64,000 bases of DNA from Alkalicoccus luteus (lineage in GTDB: Bacteria > Bacillota > Bacilli > Bacillales > Salisediminibacteriaceae): the NCBI GenBank assembly GCA_052061695.1, contig JBPZEY010000001.1. The stretch is one strand, 5' to 3'. Shown here one piece after another: positions 7,876-16,680 of the stretch (the first letter of the stretch is position 1; every line of letters begins with the position of its first letter). The notes beneath the pieces are model-generated. The model was not told the DNA's origin. It saw only the letters and a program-made list of their open reading frames with translations, and did no database searches. Position numbers and translations under genes: made by a program.

Positions 7876-10293
7876 TTACTGCTGGCGCAGCTGAGCTCCA
7901 GCCTTCTGTTCCAGTGCGTCCAGCACGTTTTGGTGGACGGACGCTACATCTTCCTCGGTAAGCGTCTTGTCGCGGTCCAAGTAACGGAGCGAGAAGGCAG
8001 CTGATTTCTTTCCGGGAGCAATGTGCTCGCCTTCATACAAATCAAACAGATGCACCCGATCCAGCAGCGGCTGGCCGTTTTCCTTTATAATCCGCTCCAG
8101 TTCTGCTGCACTGACAGTTTGATCAACGACCAGTGCAATGTCTCGGTCGACAGACGGATAGCGCGGAATCGGGCGATAGCGAACCGTTTTTTCCTCTGCC
8201 TTCAGCAAGGCGTCGATGTCGAGCTCTACGACGTACGTTTCCGGGAGCGAGAACGCTTTTGCTGTATCCGGATGAAGCTGACCGATGACGCCTGCCGGAC
8301 GATCATGGATCAGCACAGAAGCCGTACGCCCTGGATGCAATCCGCTTCGTTCCGCTTTTTCAAAGGAAACTTCCGCCTTCAGCTCCGCGAGCAGTCCTTC
8401 TACAACGCCTTTCACAACGAAAAAGTCGACCGGCTTCTTTTCTCCCTGCCACTCATGCGATTCCCACAAGCCTGTAAATGCACCGGCGAGATACGTTTTT
8501 TCTTCAGGCTGCTTCGTTACATCTGTTTCAGCCGTGTGAAACACAGAACCAAGCTCAAACAGCGATACGTTGTACAAATTCCGGTTGCGGTTGTGACTGA
8601 GCGCTTCCAGCAGATGCGGAATCAGCGTCGTGCGCAAGCTGCTTCGGTCCTCGCTCATCGGCAAAGCGACTGATACACGAGGCTCCTCTTTGCTGCGGAA
8701 GTGTGCTTCCTTTTCTGCTGTCGTCAACGAATAGCTTACTGCTTCGTGCATGCCCGCACTTTCCAAAAAGCGGCGGATGCGGCGCTTTCGCTTTTGTGCG
8801 ACGGTAAGACCGCCTTTTGTCGACGGCGTATTCGGCAGTGTAACCGGGATGTTGTCATAGCCGTAAAGACGAGCCACTTCCTCCACGATATCCGGTTCGA
8901 TGGAGATGTCCTGCCGCCGTGTCGGGACCGTCACGTGAAGGGTTCCTTTCTTTTCCTTCACAGGAAAGCGGAGCCGTTCCAGCACCGACGTCATCTCATC
9001 TGCTGACATGTCTGTGCCCAGTGAAGCATTGATCCGGTCTGCCTGAACATCGAGCTCCAGCTCATCGCGGTTCAGCGTATCGTGCTCCACCGGATCGGCT
9101 AACACGACACCGCCGGCCAGCTGCTGAATGAGAGAAGCGGCACGTTCGCCAGCGGCTGCTACGCGGTTCGGATCTACTCCTTTTTCAAAGCGGATGCTCG
9201 AGTCACTGCGGATGCCGAGATCCTTTTGGGCTTTCCGGACGGTTTCCGGCTTAAAGTAAGCCGATTCCAGAAGCAGGTTTTCCGAGGTTGCTTCCACCTC
9301 AGAGTCAGCTCCTCCCATGACCCCGGCAAGTGCCGTTGGGCGAGTACCGTTCGTGATGACGAGATGCTCGGCGCTCAGAGTCCGCTCCTCGCCGTCAAGC
9401 GTTGTCATCGTTTCATCCTGCTCAGCGCGGCGCACGACTACTTCATCCGAACCGAAGCGGTCAAAGTCGAACGCATGCAGCGGCTGCCCGTATTCAAGCA
9501 GCACGTAGTTCGTAATATCGACTACGTTATTCAGCGGGCGCACGCCGCTTGCCATCAGCGCGGTCTGCAGCCAGAGCGGGGATTCACTTACTTGGACACC
9601 GCGGATCATCGTAGCTCCGTAGTACGGGTTCCATTCATCTGCTTCCACTCTGACGTTGACGAATTCCTCGGTCCGGTCCTTTGCAGGCACAATGCGAGGC
9701 TCAGGCATGTAGACGTCGCGGTTGAGTACGGCAGCCGCTTCGTAAGCAGCTCCCAGATAGCTCAGGCAGTCCGACCGGTTCGGCGTAAGATCCAGCTCCA
9801 GCACTGTGTCATCTAGACCAAGCGGCTCCTTCGCATCTGTTCCTGGTACCACTTCTTCAGGGAAAACGAAAATGCCTTCGCTGTATTTCTTCGGCACTAC
9901 TTTTCCTTCGAAGCCAAGCTCCTGCAGAGAACAGATCATTCCTTCTGAAACCTGCCCTCGCAGCTTAGCCCGCTTGATTTTCATCCCGCCAGGCAAACGG
10001 CCTCCGACACGGGCAACGGCCACAGACTGGCCTTCCGCCACGTTTGGAGCTCCGCATACGATCTGAACGGCTTCTTCTTCCCCGATATCAACCTGGCAGA
10101 CCTTCAGCTTATCCGCATCCGGATGCTGCTCACAGGAAACGACTTTACCGACGACAAGGTTCGTAATGTCTGCTCCAAGCTCCTGAACGGCATCAACCTC
10201 GACACCGTGAAGCGTCAGTTCCTCAGCCAGTTTTTCCGGCGTAATGCCGGATAAATCCACATAATCACTCAGCCATTTATATGATAAAAGCAC
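7876..10293 (-). CDS. pheT: Phenylalanyl-tRNA synthetase beta subunit
   Basis: PheT pairs with PheS in an alpha2-beta2 enzyme that charges tRNA-Phe. The 805 residues cover the whole Gram-positive form: an N-terminal tRNA-binding OB domain (VVGKVVSCEQHPDADKL), the B3/B4 editing region, B5 (RIRRFLESAGMHEAV), a catalytic-like core and a C-terminal anticodon-binding FDX-ACB domain (RYPSVDRDIALVVDQTV). The start codon is GTG with an AAGGAGG site nearby. It lies 21 bases after pheS in one operon under the pheS T-box. Confidence 0.97.
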   Translation of the reverse strand: MLLSYKWLSDYVDLSGITPEKLAEELTLHGVEVDAVQELGADITNLVVGKVVSCEQHPDADKLKVCQVDIGEEEAVQIVCGAPNVAEGQSVAVARVGGRLPGGMKIKRAKLRGQVSEGMICSLQELGFEGKVVPKKYSEGIFVFPEEVVPGTDAKEPLGLDDTVLELDLTPNRSDCLSYLGAAYEAAAVLNRDVYMPEPRIVPAKDRTEEFVNVRVEADEWNPYYGATMIRGVQVSESPLWLQTALMASGVRPLNNVVDITNYVLLEYGQPLHAFDFDRFGSDEVVVRRAEQDETMTTLDGEERTLSAEHLVITNGTRPTALAGVMGGADSEVEATSENLLLESAYFKPETVRKAQKDLGIRSDSSIRFEKGVDPNRVAAAGERAASLIQQLAGGVVLADPVEHDTLNRDELELDVQADRINASLGTDMSADEMTSVLERLRFPVKEKKGTLHVTVPTRRQDISIEPDIVEEVARLYGYDNIPVTLPNTPSTKGGLTVAQKRKRRIRRFLESAGMHEAVSYSLTTAEKEAHFRSKEEPRVSVALPMSEDRSSLRTTLIPHLLEALSHNRNRNLYNVSLFELGSVFHTAETDVTKQPEEKTYLAGAFTGLWESHEWQGEKKPVDFFVVKGVVEGLLAELKAEVSFEKAERSGLHPGRTASVLIHDRPAGVIGQLHPDTAKAFSLPETYVVELDIDALLKAEEKTVRYRPIPRYPSVDRDIALVVDQTVSAAELERIIKENGQPLLDRVHLFDLYEGEHIAPGKKSAAFSLRYLDRDKTLTEEDVASVHQNVLDALEQKAGAQLRQQ

Positions 10294-10314
10294 GCTGCTT
10301 CCTCCTTCGCTTTT

Positions 10315-11349
10315 CTATTCTCTGATAAACTGTTCCAAGAAACGGGTATCGTTCGTGTAAAAATGACGGATGTCGTCGATCCCGTATTTCAGCATTGCAA
10401 AACGCTCGACACCCATGCCGAATGCGAACCCGGAATAAACCTCCGGATCAAATCCGCCCATTTTCAGCACGTTCGGGTGCACCATACCGGAACCCAGAAC
10501 CTCAATCCAGCCGGTTCCCTTGCACGTTCTGCAGCCTTTTCCGCCGCACATAGCGCAGGAAACGTCCAGCTCAGCAGACGGCTCTGTGAATGGAAAGAAG
10601 CTCGGACGAAGCCGCATGTCCCGGTCTTCTCCGAAATAACTTTTTACAAAGGCTTCAAACATGCCCTTCAGGTCACTCATACGGATGCCTTTATCGACAA
10701 CAAGACCTTCAATCTGCATGAACTGATGGGAATGGGTCGCATCATCTTCGTCACGGCGATACACTTTACCAGGGCAGATGATCTTAACCGGCCCCTTGCC
10801 CTCATGCTTCTCCATCGTCCGTGTCTGCACGGGGGATGTCTGCGTTCTCAGCAGCAGATCCGGTGTGACAAAGAACGTGTCCTGCATATCTCGTGCCGGA
10901 TGGTGCTTCGGCAGGTTCAGTGATTCAAAGTTGTAATAGTCGGTTTCCACTTCCGGTCCCTCTGCCACCTGAAAGCCCATGCCGGTAAAGATATCTTCAA
11001 TCGTCTCCACCACTGACGTAAGCGGGTGACGTGCACCGCGCGCTACCGGTCTGCCGGGAAGCGTCACATCGATGCTTTCTTCTGCCAGCTGCTTTTGCAC
11101 AGCAGCCGCCTGAAGCGTCTGCTCCTTCTCTTCAATAAGCTTTTGCACCGATTGACGCACTTCGTTGGCTTTTGCGCCGACGACCGGGCGCTCTTCGTTA
11201 GAAAGCTTTCCCATTCCTTTCATCACTTCTGTGATCGGGCCCTTTTTCCCCAGGTAAGAGATCCGTACCTGCTGCAGGGAATCAAGGTCCTGCGCTTCTG
11301 CTACTTTTACTACTGCTTCATCGTGCAGTTCCTGCAGACGTTCCAGCAT
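10315..11349 (-). CDS. pheS: Phenylalanyl-tRNA synthetase alpha subunit
   Basis: PheS carries the aminoacylation site. The class II motifs are visible: GARHPLT near motif 1, the motif 2 region CPGKVYRRDEDDATHSHQFMQIEGLVVD, and motif 3 with FGMGVERFAMLKYGIDDIR. A short Cys-rich segment CAMCGGKGCRTCKGTGW is typical of the bacterial enzyme. I chose the ATG at 11349 because a GAAGGAGGTAATGACAGT site lies directly upstream and it gives 344 residues, the B. subtilis length; the open frame extends 16 codons further without a ribosome site. Expression is controlled by a Phe T-box. Confidence 0.97.
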   Translation of the reverse strand: MLERLQELHDEAVVKVAEAQDLDSLQQVRISYLGKKGPITEVMKGMGKLSNEERPVVGAKANEVRQSVQKLIEEKEQTLQAAAVQKQLAEESIDVTLPGRPVARGARHPLTSVVETIEDIFTGMGFQVAEGPEVETDYYNFESLNLPKHHPARDMQDTFFVTPDLLLRTQTSPVQTRTMEKHEGKGPVKIICPGKVYRRDEDDATHSHQFMQIEGLVVDKGIRMSDLKGMFEAFVKSYFGEDRDMRLRPSFFPFTEPSAELDVSCAMCGGKGCRTCKGTGWIEVLGSGMVHPNVLKMGGFDPEVYSGFAFGMGVERFAMLKYGIDDIRHFYTNDTRFLEQFIRE

Positions 11350-11407
11350 ACTGTCATTACCTCCTTCAAATATAAACCGCGTCATCCATTCTTGCATCGG
11401 GGTCCTG

Positions 11408-11685
11408 CCACGAAAAAAAGCCTTCCCGCCCCGGACCGAGGGACGAAAAGACTTCGCGGTACCACCCTAGTTAACAGAAGCAGCTGCTTCTGTTCTCTCA
11501 AACAGGAAGATAACGGTCTTCCTTCCGGGCTGCCTTTTCAGCTGATCAGCTTACTCCGGCACCAGCTCGGGAGTGAATTCAGCGGTTCTTTTCGAACAGT
11601 GCTTCCAGTCTTCGGCACTGTCTCCCTGGCAAAAAGATGAATCCGCTTACTGCTCTCCTTCATCGCGTTCAATGATTCGATCTGT
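11408..11685 (-). ncRNA. T-box leader of pheST, Phe (UUC) specifier
   Basis: The minus strand carries the T-box sequence AACTAGGGTGGTACCGCG (11455-11472), which pairs with uncharged tRNA. It is followed by a terminator made of GTCTTTTCGTCCC and GGGCGGGAAGGC arms and a T7 run (about 11412-11450). In stem I the sequence GAA-TTC-ACTCCCGAGC marks TTC as the specifier codon (11575-11577), matching Phe. AGGAGAGCAGT upstream fits the usual AGAGA-like element. The specifier agrees with the downstream pheS gene, so this is a secure call; exact 5' end is approximate. Confidence 0.92.
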
Positions 11686-11690
11686 AGTTC

Positions 11691-11719
11691 ATTATATAAG
11701 GATCGGAGACGCTTTTCAA
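11691..11719 (-). promoter_or_regulatory. Sigma-A promoter of pheST
   Basis: TTGAAA (11714-11719) and TATAAT (11691-11696) are separated by exactly 17 bases on the minus strand, directly upstream of the T-box leader. Confidence 0.82.
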
Positions 11720-11726
11720 TTGCTTT

Positions 11727-12482
11727 TTAATCTCCGCGCAAATGATAGATCAAAATGCCGGCTGCAGCTCCAACGTTCAGGGATTCTGCCTCCCCGTATA
11801 TTGGAATGTACAAATTCTGATCCGTCTTCTCGAGCAGGGACGGCTCGACGCCTGCCCCTTCATTGCCCATCAGCAGCGCAAAGGATTCCTGCGGCTCTAT
11901 CGCAGTGAATGTGCTGCCGTTCAAGCTTGTTCCAAAAACGGGAATGCCGTTCTCCCTGCAGCGATCCACCGCATCGTGCAGATCCATCTGCTGCACGTAA
12001 ATATGAAAAATAGCACCCTGGGTGGAACGAACAACTTTTCCGTTAAATGGATCCGCGCAGCCCTCACCAAAAATGACGCCCTCCAGTCCTGCTGCTTCTG
12101 CAGTCCGGAGCATACTGCCCAGATTTCCGGGGTCCTGAATCCGGTCCAGCAGCAGATAGCGTCCAGACTCAAACACGATGTTTTCGAGCGCGGGCTTTTC
12201 GCAGACTGCAATCATTCCTTGAGGCGTCTCTGTTTCCGCCAGCTCCGTCATCACCCGCTCCGTCACGTAAACCAGCTCAATATGATCAATGAGCCAGCGC
12301 TTCGGGATTTCCCGGTCTTCCCGGATGATGATTTCTTTGACAGAAACTGCCGCTTTTAACGCTTCTTCAACAAGATGCTCGCCTTCTACGAGAAAGAGGC
12401 CGGAGCGGTCCCGCTCCCGTTTCTTTTGCAGTTTTTTCCATGCTTTAATTCGTGGATTCTGGACCGATGAGATAGCTTCCAC
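11727..12482 (-). CDS. ysgA: TrmH/SpoU-family RNA 2'-O-methyltransferase (YsgA)
   Basis: The 251-residue protein should methylate a ribose in ribosomal or transfer RNA using S-adenosylmethionine. It starts with the substrate-binding SSVQNPRIKAWKKL segment. The SpoU motifs are present: LLLDRIQDPGNLGSMLRTAEAAG (motif 1 region), LLMGNEGAGV (motif 2) and YIPIYGEAESLNVGAAAGILIYHL (motif 3), which form the knotted cofactor site. Its place just upstream of pheST is the same as in B. subtilis ysgA. The exact modified nucleotide cannot be read from sequence. Confidence 0.88.
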   Translation of the reverse strand: MEAISSVQNPRIKAWKKLQKKRERDRSGLFLVEGEHLVEEALKAAVSVKEIIIREDREIPKRWLIDHIELVYVTERVMTELAETETPQGMIAVCEKPALENIVFESGRYLLLDRIQDPGNLGSMLRTAEAAGLEGVIFGEGCADPFNGKVVRSTQGAIFHIYVQQMDLHDAVDRCRENGIPVFGTSLNGSTFTAIEPQESFALLMGNEGAGVEPSLLEKTDQNLYIPIYGEAESLNVGAAAGILIYHLRGD

Positions 12483-12521
12483 CGGTACTCCCCCCTCTTG
12501 TATGCCGGCAGTGATACCGGA

Positions 12522-13343
12522 CTAATCGTCTTTTCTGAAATTCCCCATCACCTGCATCGACTGACTGATGCTGACAAACGCATCCGGATCAATATCCTTC
12601 AGCACATTTCGGATTATTTCCAGCTCGTAGCGTGTGATCACCGTATAAAGCACTTTTTTCTCCTCACGGGAGTAAGCGCCCTGACCGTCAATCACGGTGA
12701 TTCCTCTGACGAGATTTTCCAGCAGCGCACGCCGGAGCTCTTCCCCGTGGCTAGTGACAACCATGAGGTTCAGTTTCACGTGGCGGGTGTGAATCCGGTC
12801 AATGACAATTCCCGTAATGTAGATCGAGAGCATCGTATACAGCGCAAGCTCCCAGCCGAAGAAAAATCCGGAAAGGACAACGACGCCGGAGTTCAGCGCA
12901 AAAATCAGTCCGCCGAGCGGAATGTCCCATTTTTTAATGAGCAGGATTCCGATCACGTCAAAACCGCCTGTCGAACTGTAGTAGCGAATGATTAAACCGA
13001 TGCCGACCCCTGTCAAGACGCCGCCCCAAACGGAAGAAAGCAGGGCGTCCTCCGTGATTTGCACAATCGGAATGTAGAGCATCGACACCGATGTAACCGC
13101 TACAGAGATAATACTGTTTATAATAAACTCTTTTCCGAGTTTCATCCAGCCCAAGATGACAATAGGAATGTTCAGGATGATAATCCAAAACCCTGTATTG
13201 ACCGGTGTCATCAGCCCAAAGATCATGGCAACACCCGTTACGCCGCCCGTCAGGACTTCATGCGGCAGCAAAAACACGTTGAAGGCAAAACCGAGTAAAA
13301 TGGATGCCGCGACAATAATAGATAGTTTAACAAAATAGTTCAA
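12522..13343 (-). CDS. YitT family membrane protein (DUF161-DUF2179)
   Basis: The protein has five to six membrane segments (for example LSIIVAASILLGFAFNVF) with the LPHEVLTGGVTGVAMI motif of the YitT family. A C-terminal soluble DUF2179 domain follows, ending SQSMQVMGNFRKDD. Bacillus genomes carry several such proteins (YitT, YvjA, YqfU, YpjC, YxkD) and their substrate is unknown; I cannot say which ortholog this is. I chose a TTG start at 13343: AAAGGAG lies seven bases upstream and the protein then begins just before the first membrane helix, giving 273 residues, the family length. The longer open frame extends through its promoter. Confidence 0.8.
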   Translation of the reverse strand: MNYFVKLSIIVAASILLGFAFNVFLLPHEVLTGGVTGVAMIFGLMTPVNTGFWIIILNIPIVILGWMKLGKEFIINSIISVAVTSVSMLYIPIVQITEDALLSSVWGGVLTGVGIGLIIRYYSSTGGFDVIGILLIKKWDIPLGGLIFALNSGVVVLSGFFFGWELALYTMLSIYITGIVIDRIHTRHVKLNLMVVTSHGEELRRALLENLVRGITVIDGQGAYSREEKKVLYTVITRYELEIIRNVLKDIDPDAFVSISQSMQVMGNFRKDD

Positions 13344-13383
13344 CAGCGGGCTCCTTTCGTCCGAAGAGTAAACAACTCTCTGC

Positions 13384-13412
13384 ATTATAGGGAAACAGAC
13401 CCATCCCGTCAA
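13384..13412 (-). promoter_or_regulatory. Sigma-A promoter of the YitT family gene
   Basis: TTGACG (13407-13412) and TATAAT (13384-13389) have 17-base spacing on the minus strand, about 40 bases before the TTG start. This supports the short start. Confidence 0.8.
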
Positions 13413-13534
13413 CATGAGATTGCATCGTCCTGCTATTCTGACGTCTCTTTCTTCTCCCAAGTTATGATTAATTGGTGTCCGGCACGTAAAAGCCTGCCTG
13501 TTAAAAGATTCGTTTCCAATATGTTTATAAAACA

Positions 13535-13582
13535 TAAAAAGAAGCTTCTTTTCAATCCGGCGATTTAGCCTGAAGCTTCTAC
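13535..13582 (-). terminator. Second hairpin downstream of ysdC
   Basis: On the minus strand AGAAGCTTC and GAAGCTTCT arms, with further weak pairing between them, are followed by TTTTTATG. It could be a backup terminator for ysdC. Confidence 0.5.
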
Positions 13583-13652
13583 ATCTGCCTTTTATTTAAA
13601 AAAATCAGGTGCAGGCCCAATTTCCTTCATAGAGCCAGCTGCCTGGTTGTAT

Positions 13653-13684
13653 AAAAAACCTGCCCCCTTACCAGGGAGCAGGTT
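13653..13684 (-). terminator. Terminator of ysdC
   Basis: On the minus strand AACCTGCTCCC and GGGGGCAGGTT arms enclose TGGTAA and are followed by TTTTTT, just 12 bases past the ysdC stop. Confidence 0.85.
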
Positions 13685-13695
13685 CACATTACTTA

Positions 13696-14775
13696 TTACG
13701 AGAACGTAATCGTGTTGACGGTGTCGCGATCCAGCTTTTTAATCACTTCCACGATTAGCTTCACTGCGTTTTCAAAGTCATCCCGGTGCAGAATACCAGC
13801 ATGTGTGTGAATGTAGCGTGTCGCGATCGTGATCGACAGGGCAGGCACTCCGTTCGCTGTTAAATGAATGGCTCCAGAGTCTGTTCCGCCTCCCGGGACC
13901 GAATCAAACTGGTACGGAATGTCAGCAGCATCTGCTGTATCCGTTACGAAATCACGCAGGCCTTTGTGCGAAATCATCGATGCATCATAGACGATGATCT
14001 GTGGACCTTCCCCCATTTTTGCAAGGGCGTCTTTGTCGGATACACCAGGTGTGTCACCTGCAATTCCCACGTCTACACCGAAGCCGATGTCCGGCTGAAT
14101 CTGATTGGCAGACGTTTTTGCTCCGCGCAGGCCAACCTCTTCCTGCACGGTGCCAACACCATAGACGGTGTTTGGATGATCTTCGTCTTTCAAGCGGCGC
14201 AGCACTTCAATTGCTATCGCACAGCCGATGCGGTTATCCCACGCTTTAGCCATCAGGTACTTTTCGTTTTTCATCACCGTGAAATCACAAACCGGTACGA
14301 CCGAATCGCCAGGGCGCACGCCGAAAGATTCTGCTTCTGCCCGGTCCTTGGCACCGATATCAATGAACATTTCCTTTTTATCAACCGACTTTTTTCGTGC
14401 TTCTGCCGGAAGAATGTGCGGAGGCTTCGAGCCGATGACACCTGGAATGTCGCCTTCCTTGGTCATGACAGTGACACGCTGAGCCAGCATCACCTGCTCC
14501 CACCAGCCGCCGACGCACTGAAATTTTAAAAAGCCGTTGTCATCAATATTTGTAATCATGAAGCCAATTTCATCGAGGTGGCCTGCCACCATGATTTTCG
14601 GCCCGTTTTGAACGCTTCCGTGTTTTTTCGCAATCAGGCTTCCGAGCTGATCCGTTTCGACTTCGTCCGCAAACGGTTCAATGTAGCGTTTCATGACGTC
14701 ACGCGGCTCCCGTTCGTTACCTGGAACGCCGTTCGCGTCTGTCAGATCCTTCAGCATGCTGAGCATTTCATCCAT
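13696..14775 (-). CDS. ysdC: M42 family metallopeptidase (YsdC)
   Basis: This 359-residue cytoplasmic enzyme belongs to the M42 glutamyl aminopeptidase/TET peptidase family, dinuclear-metal enzymes forming dodecamers that trim peptides. Ligands appear in order: MVAGHLDEIGFM, the bridging aspartate region AWDNRIGCAIAIEVL, TVQEEVGLRGA with the catalytic glutamate pair, VDVGIAGDTPG, and a late histidine in TRYIHTHAGILHRDD. An AGGAGG site precedes the ATG. It has its own sigma-A promoter and terminator, so it is probably monocistronic. The order ysdC-ysdB-ysdA is kept apart from an inserted dUTPase gene. Confidence 0.92.
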   Translation of the reverse strand: MDEMLSMLKDLTDANGVPGNEREPRDVMKRYIEPFADEVETDQLGSLIAKKHGSVQNGPKIMVAGHLDEIGFMITNIDDNGFLKFQCVGGWWEQVMLAQRVTVMTKEGDIPGVIGSKPPHILPAEARKKSVDKKEMFIDIGAKDRAEAESFGVRPGDSVVPVCDFTVMKNEKYLMAKAWDNRIGCAIAIEVLRRLKDEDHPNTVYGVGTVQEEVGLRGAKTSANQIQPDIGFGVDVGIAGDTPGVSDKDALAKMGEGPQIIVYDASMISHKGLRDFVTDTADAADIPYQFDSVPGGGTDSGAIHLTANGVPALSITIATRYIHTHAGILHRDDFENAVKLIVEVIKKLDRDTVNTITFS

Positions 14776-14818
14776 GATCGATCATCCTCCTGTATTCCGT
14801 TAGTATGTACTCTAGTTC

Positions 14819-14847
14819 AGTATAGCGTTTTTCCGGCTTCGTCTCAA
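14819..14847 (-). promoter_or_regulatory. Sigma-A promoter of ysdC
   Basis: TTGAGA (14842-14847) and TATACT (14819-14824) are spaced by 17 bases on the minus strand, about 45 bases before the ysdC start. Confidence 0.8.
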
Positions 14848-14864
14848 TTCCTTCGTATATCGAA

Positions 14865-15365
14865 TTAATAACCGTTTTCCTGCCGGGAATAATTCTCCTC
14901 GTTTTTTGCCTGATAGGCGAGAGTCACATCCTCCCACGAATATCCGAGCTGCCCTGCCAGATTCAAATAAGCGGAGAACAGCGCGCCGTACGTTTCAGCA
15001 GACGGCTCAATTCGCAGCAGAGATACAGCCGCGAACAGCTCCAGAAACGCTGCGGTCTGCTCTTTCTTATCCGCTTTTTCCTGTCCCAGGTCCACCTCAT
15101 CGACCTCCGGGGACAGCGCAAGGGTATTACCGATTGACAGCAAAAAATGCAGGCCGTCTACATATTCTTCTAAAATCACACGGTCGTCAGAAGGGCCGCG
15201 GCTGCTCCAAAATTTAAAGCTGCGGACCTCATTGGCAAGCTCCCCCGCTTCCACAGAAAAAGCCAGCAGCTTCTCTTCAAATACGTCCTCCGGTTTGACC
15301 TGACGCTTTTCTTCAATATAACTGTCCAGCTCCTGCTGGCGTTTAAACAGCATCTGCAGATCCAT
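14865..15365 (-). CDS. Dimeric (MazG-like) dUTP diphosphatase
   Basis: This 166-residue protein fits the all-alpha dUTPase_2 family, which hydrolyses dUTP to dUMP and keeps uracil out of DNA. The metal-binding signature is visible as EAGELANEVRSFKFW near residues 37-51, with a second acidic helix EEYVDGLHFLLSIG near 65-80. The start is clear: AAAAGGAGACGG before ATG. It is on the minus strand next to ysdC but with a separate promoter between them. It is not the trimeric Dut type. A related house-cleaning specificity for another NTP cannot be excluded. Confidence 0.85.
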   Translation of the reverse strand: MDLQMLFKRQQELDSYIEEKRQVKPEDVFEEKLLAFSVEAGELANEVRSFKFWSSRGPSDDRVILEEYVDGLHFLLSIGNTLALSPEVDEVDLGQEKADKKEQTAAFLELFAAVSLLRIEPSAETYGALFSAYLNLAGQLGYSWEDVTLAYQAKNEENYSRQENGY

Positions 15366-15448
15366 ATGTAACCGTCTCCTTTTTCTGCTCTTTTTCCCCT
15401 TGATACAGAGCCTTATTCACGTCTTTTAACAGGAAAATCAATGCATGA

Positions 15449-15475
15449 TGAAACCTTCCCGCATGCTCTATCGTA
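15449..15475 (+). promoter_or_regulatory. Sigma-W (ECF)-type promoter upstream of ysdB
   Basis: TGAAAC (15449-15454) and CGTA (15472-15475) are separated by 17 bases. The sigma-W consensus is TGAAAC-16-CGTA, and B. subtilis ysdB belongs to the sigma-W envelope-stress regulon. The spacing is one base long. A weaker sigma-A-like pair (TTTACG/TACGAT) lies nearer the gene. Confidence 0.55.
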
Positions 15476-15569
15476 ACATAACAAGAGCTATTTCTTTACG
15501 TTTAAATCATCTGGCGTGTACGATAGATACAGATACTCTGGTACGACCTTGAGAGAAGGAGAGATTACC

Positions 15570-15986
15570 ATGATGACCGTAATTCTTTTTCGGCTTTTTC
15601 TGCTTATCGCTGTCGGAATCATCGCCTTCAGTATCATTAAATATATAACCGATCCCACGCGCAAACTGGAAAGAGCCAGACGCAATCATGACTTTTACGT
15701 GCTTGACGACCCGGAAAACGTGCGGCGCCACCTTTTTATCACAACCCAGGGCGCCATGTTTGAAGGTGAAAAATTTCTCGGAACTGCCGATCAGTCAGTA
15801 GAAGTGACAACGATCGTCATCCAGGCCGAAAACCTCGATGAACTGCGGGGGATGATGCTCGCTGACTTTGAGACGATGGAAAAAGAGATTCTTGTCCGCT
15901 ATCCGAAGGCATCGATCGAATGGGGCCTTCCGGTGCATGATATCATTAAGCGTCTGCGCAATCAGCAGAAGCAGTCCAAAACCTAA
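15570..15986 (+). CDS. ysdB: YsdB-like sigma-W-controlled membrane protein
   Basis: The 138-residue protein starts with one membrane segment (VILFRLFLLIAVGIIAFSIIKYI) and continues with a charged cytoplasmic part (TDPTRKLERARRNHDFYVLDDPENVRRHLFIT). This fits B. subtilis YsdB, a sigma-W regulon member of unknown function. The start was set at the ATG at 15570 because GAAGGAGAG lies upstream and the membrane helix follows at once. It is read opposite to ysdC and ysdA, which flank it in the conserved ysdA-ysdB-ysdC order. A strong terminator follows. Confidence 0.8.
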   Translation: MMTVILFRLFLLIAVGIIAFSIIKYITDPTRKLERARRNHDFYVLDDPENVRRHLFITTQGAMFEGEKFLGTADQSVEVTTIVIQAENLDELRGMMLADFETMEKEILVRYPKASIEWGLPVHDIIKRLRNQQKQSKT

Positions 15987-16002
15987 ACCGTTACGACACC
16001 TT

Positions 16003-16042
16003 AAAAGGCACTCACCCGCAGTCAGGGATGAGTGCCTTTTTT
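16003..16042 (+). terminator. Terminator of ysdB
   Basis: AAAAGGCACTCA pairs with TGAGTGCCTTTT around a CCCGCAGTCAGGGA loop, followed by T residues; it lies 17 bases after ysdB. Confidence 0.88.
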
Positions 16043-16093
16043 GAGTGCTGTCGATGCGCTGCTTCTGATAATCGAAGGAAGAGAAGCCAACCA

Positions 16094-16666
16094 TCATCCG
16101 GCCTTGCTCGTCGACGGGCGCATTGGATCAGGCCGCTCTTCCCGACGGCCTAAATAGAAAAAAGCGATTGCGAGAAGTCCGAGAATCGGCAGTGCATATA
16201 TCCACGATAGTTCTACCAGAATATGCCCGAAGCCGGTAAACAGCATCGCCGGCAGAATAATGCCAAGCACGCTGTACGTCATGTAACGTCGAAAGGTGTT
16301 CGTCATCTCCATCAAGTAAAGTGACAGCAGATGAAAATGAATAAACGGGAGCATCCGTAAAATCATGACTTGTCCGATTGTCATCTGCCTGTCGTGAAAC
16401 ACTTTCTTTTTCAAACGAGCCACACGTTCGCGAAAACGGGGCATCTTCTGCACAACCGCATAAAAGGCGGCGGACATAAGGGCAAGACCGGCAATGGAGT
16501 AAAGGCTTCCCTGTACAAAACCAAAAAAGTACCCGCCGGCCATACAAACAATGACGACCGGAAGAAACAGGAATGGCCGGAACAGGTGCAGCAGCACAAA
16601 AATGATCGGCGCGAGCCATCCTGCCTGTTCAATGACTTGAAAAATCGTCGTTTCCAGTTCTTCCAC
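16094..16666 (-). CDS. TVP38/TMEM64 (VTT domain) membrane protein
   Basis: The 190-residue protein has five or so membrane segments with the VTT-domain signature: FRPFLFLPVVIVCMAGGYFFG, then a RMLPFIHFHLLSLYL segment and GIILPAMLFTGFG. Family members (DedA relatives) are thought to move or scramble lipids; the substrate here is unknown. B. subtilis YtxB is a family member from the same chromosomal neighbourhood, but here the gene sits directly after ysdA. The start codon is GTG, with an AAAGGAG site that overlaps the ysdA stop codon, so the two are probably co-translated. Confidence 0.82.
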   Translation of the reverse strand: MEELETTIFQVIEQAGWLAPIIFVLLHLFRPFLFLPVVIVCMAGGYFFGFVQGSLYSIAGLALMSAAFYAVVQKMPRFRERVARLKKKVFHDRQMTIGQVMILRMLPFIHFHLLSLYLMEMTNTFRRYMTYSVLGIILPAMLFTGFGHILVELSWIYALPILGLLAIAFFYLGRREERPDPMRPSTSKAG

Positions 16667-16680
16667 GTTACCAGACTCCT

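Noticed and set aside
13601..13640. Twelve-codon frame starting MKEIGPAPDFFK downstream of ysdC
   Set aside because: No ribosome site, and it lies between two terminator hairpins; probably chance.
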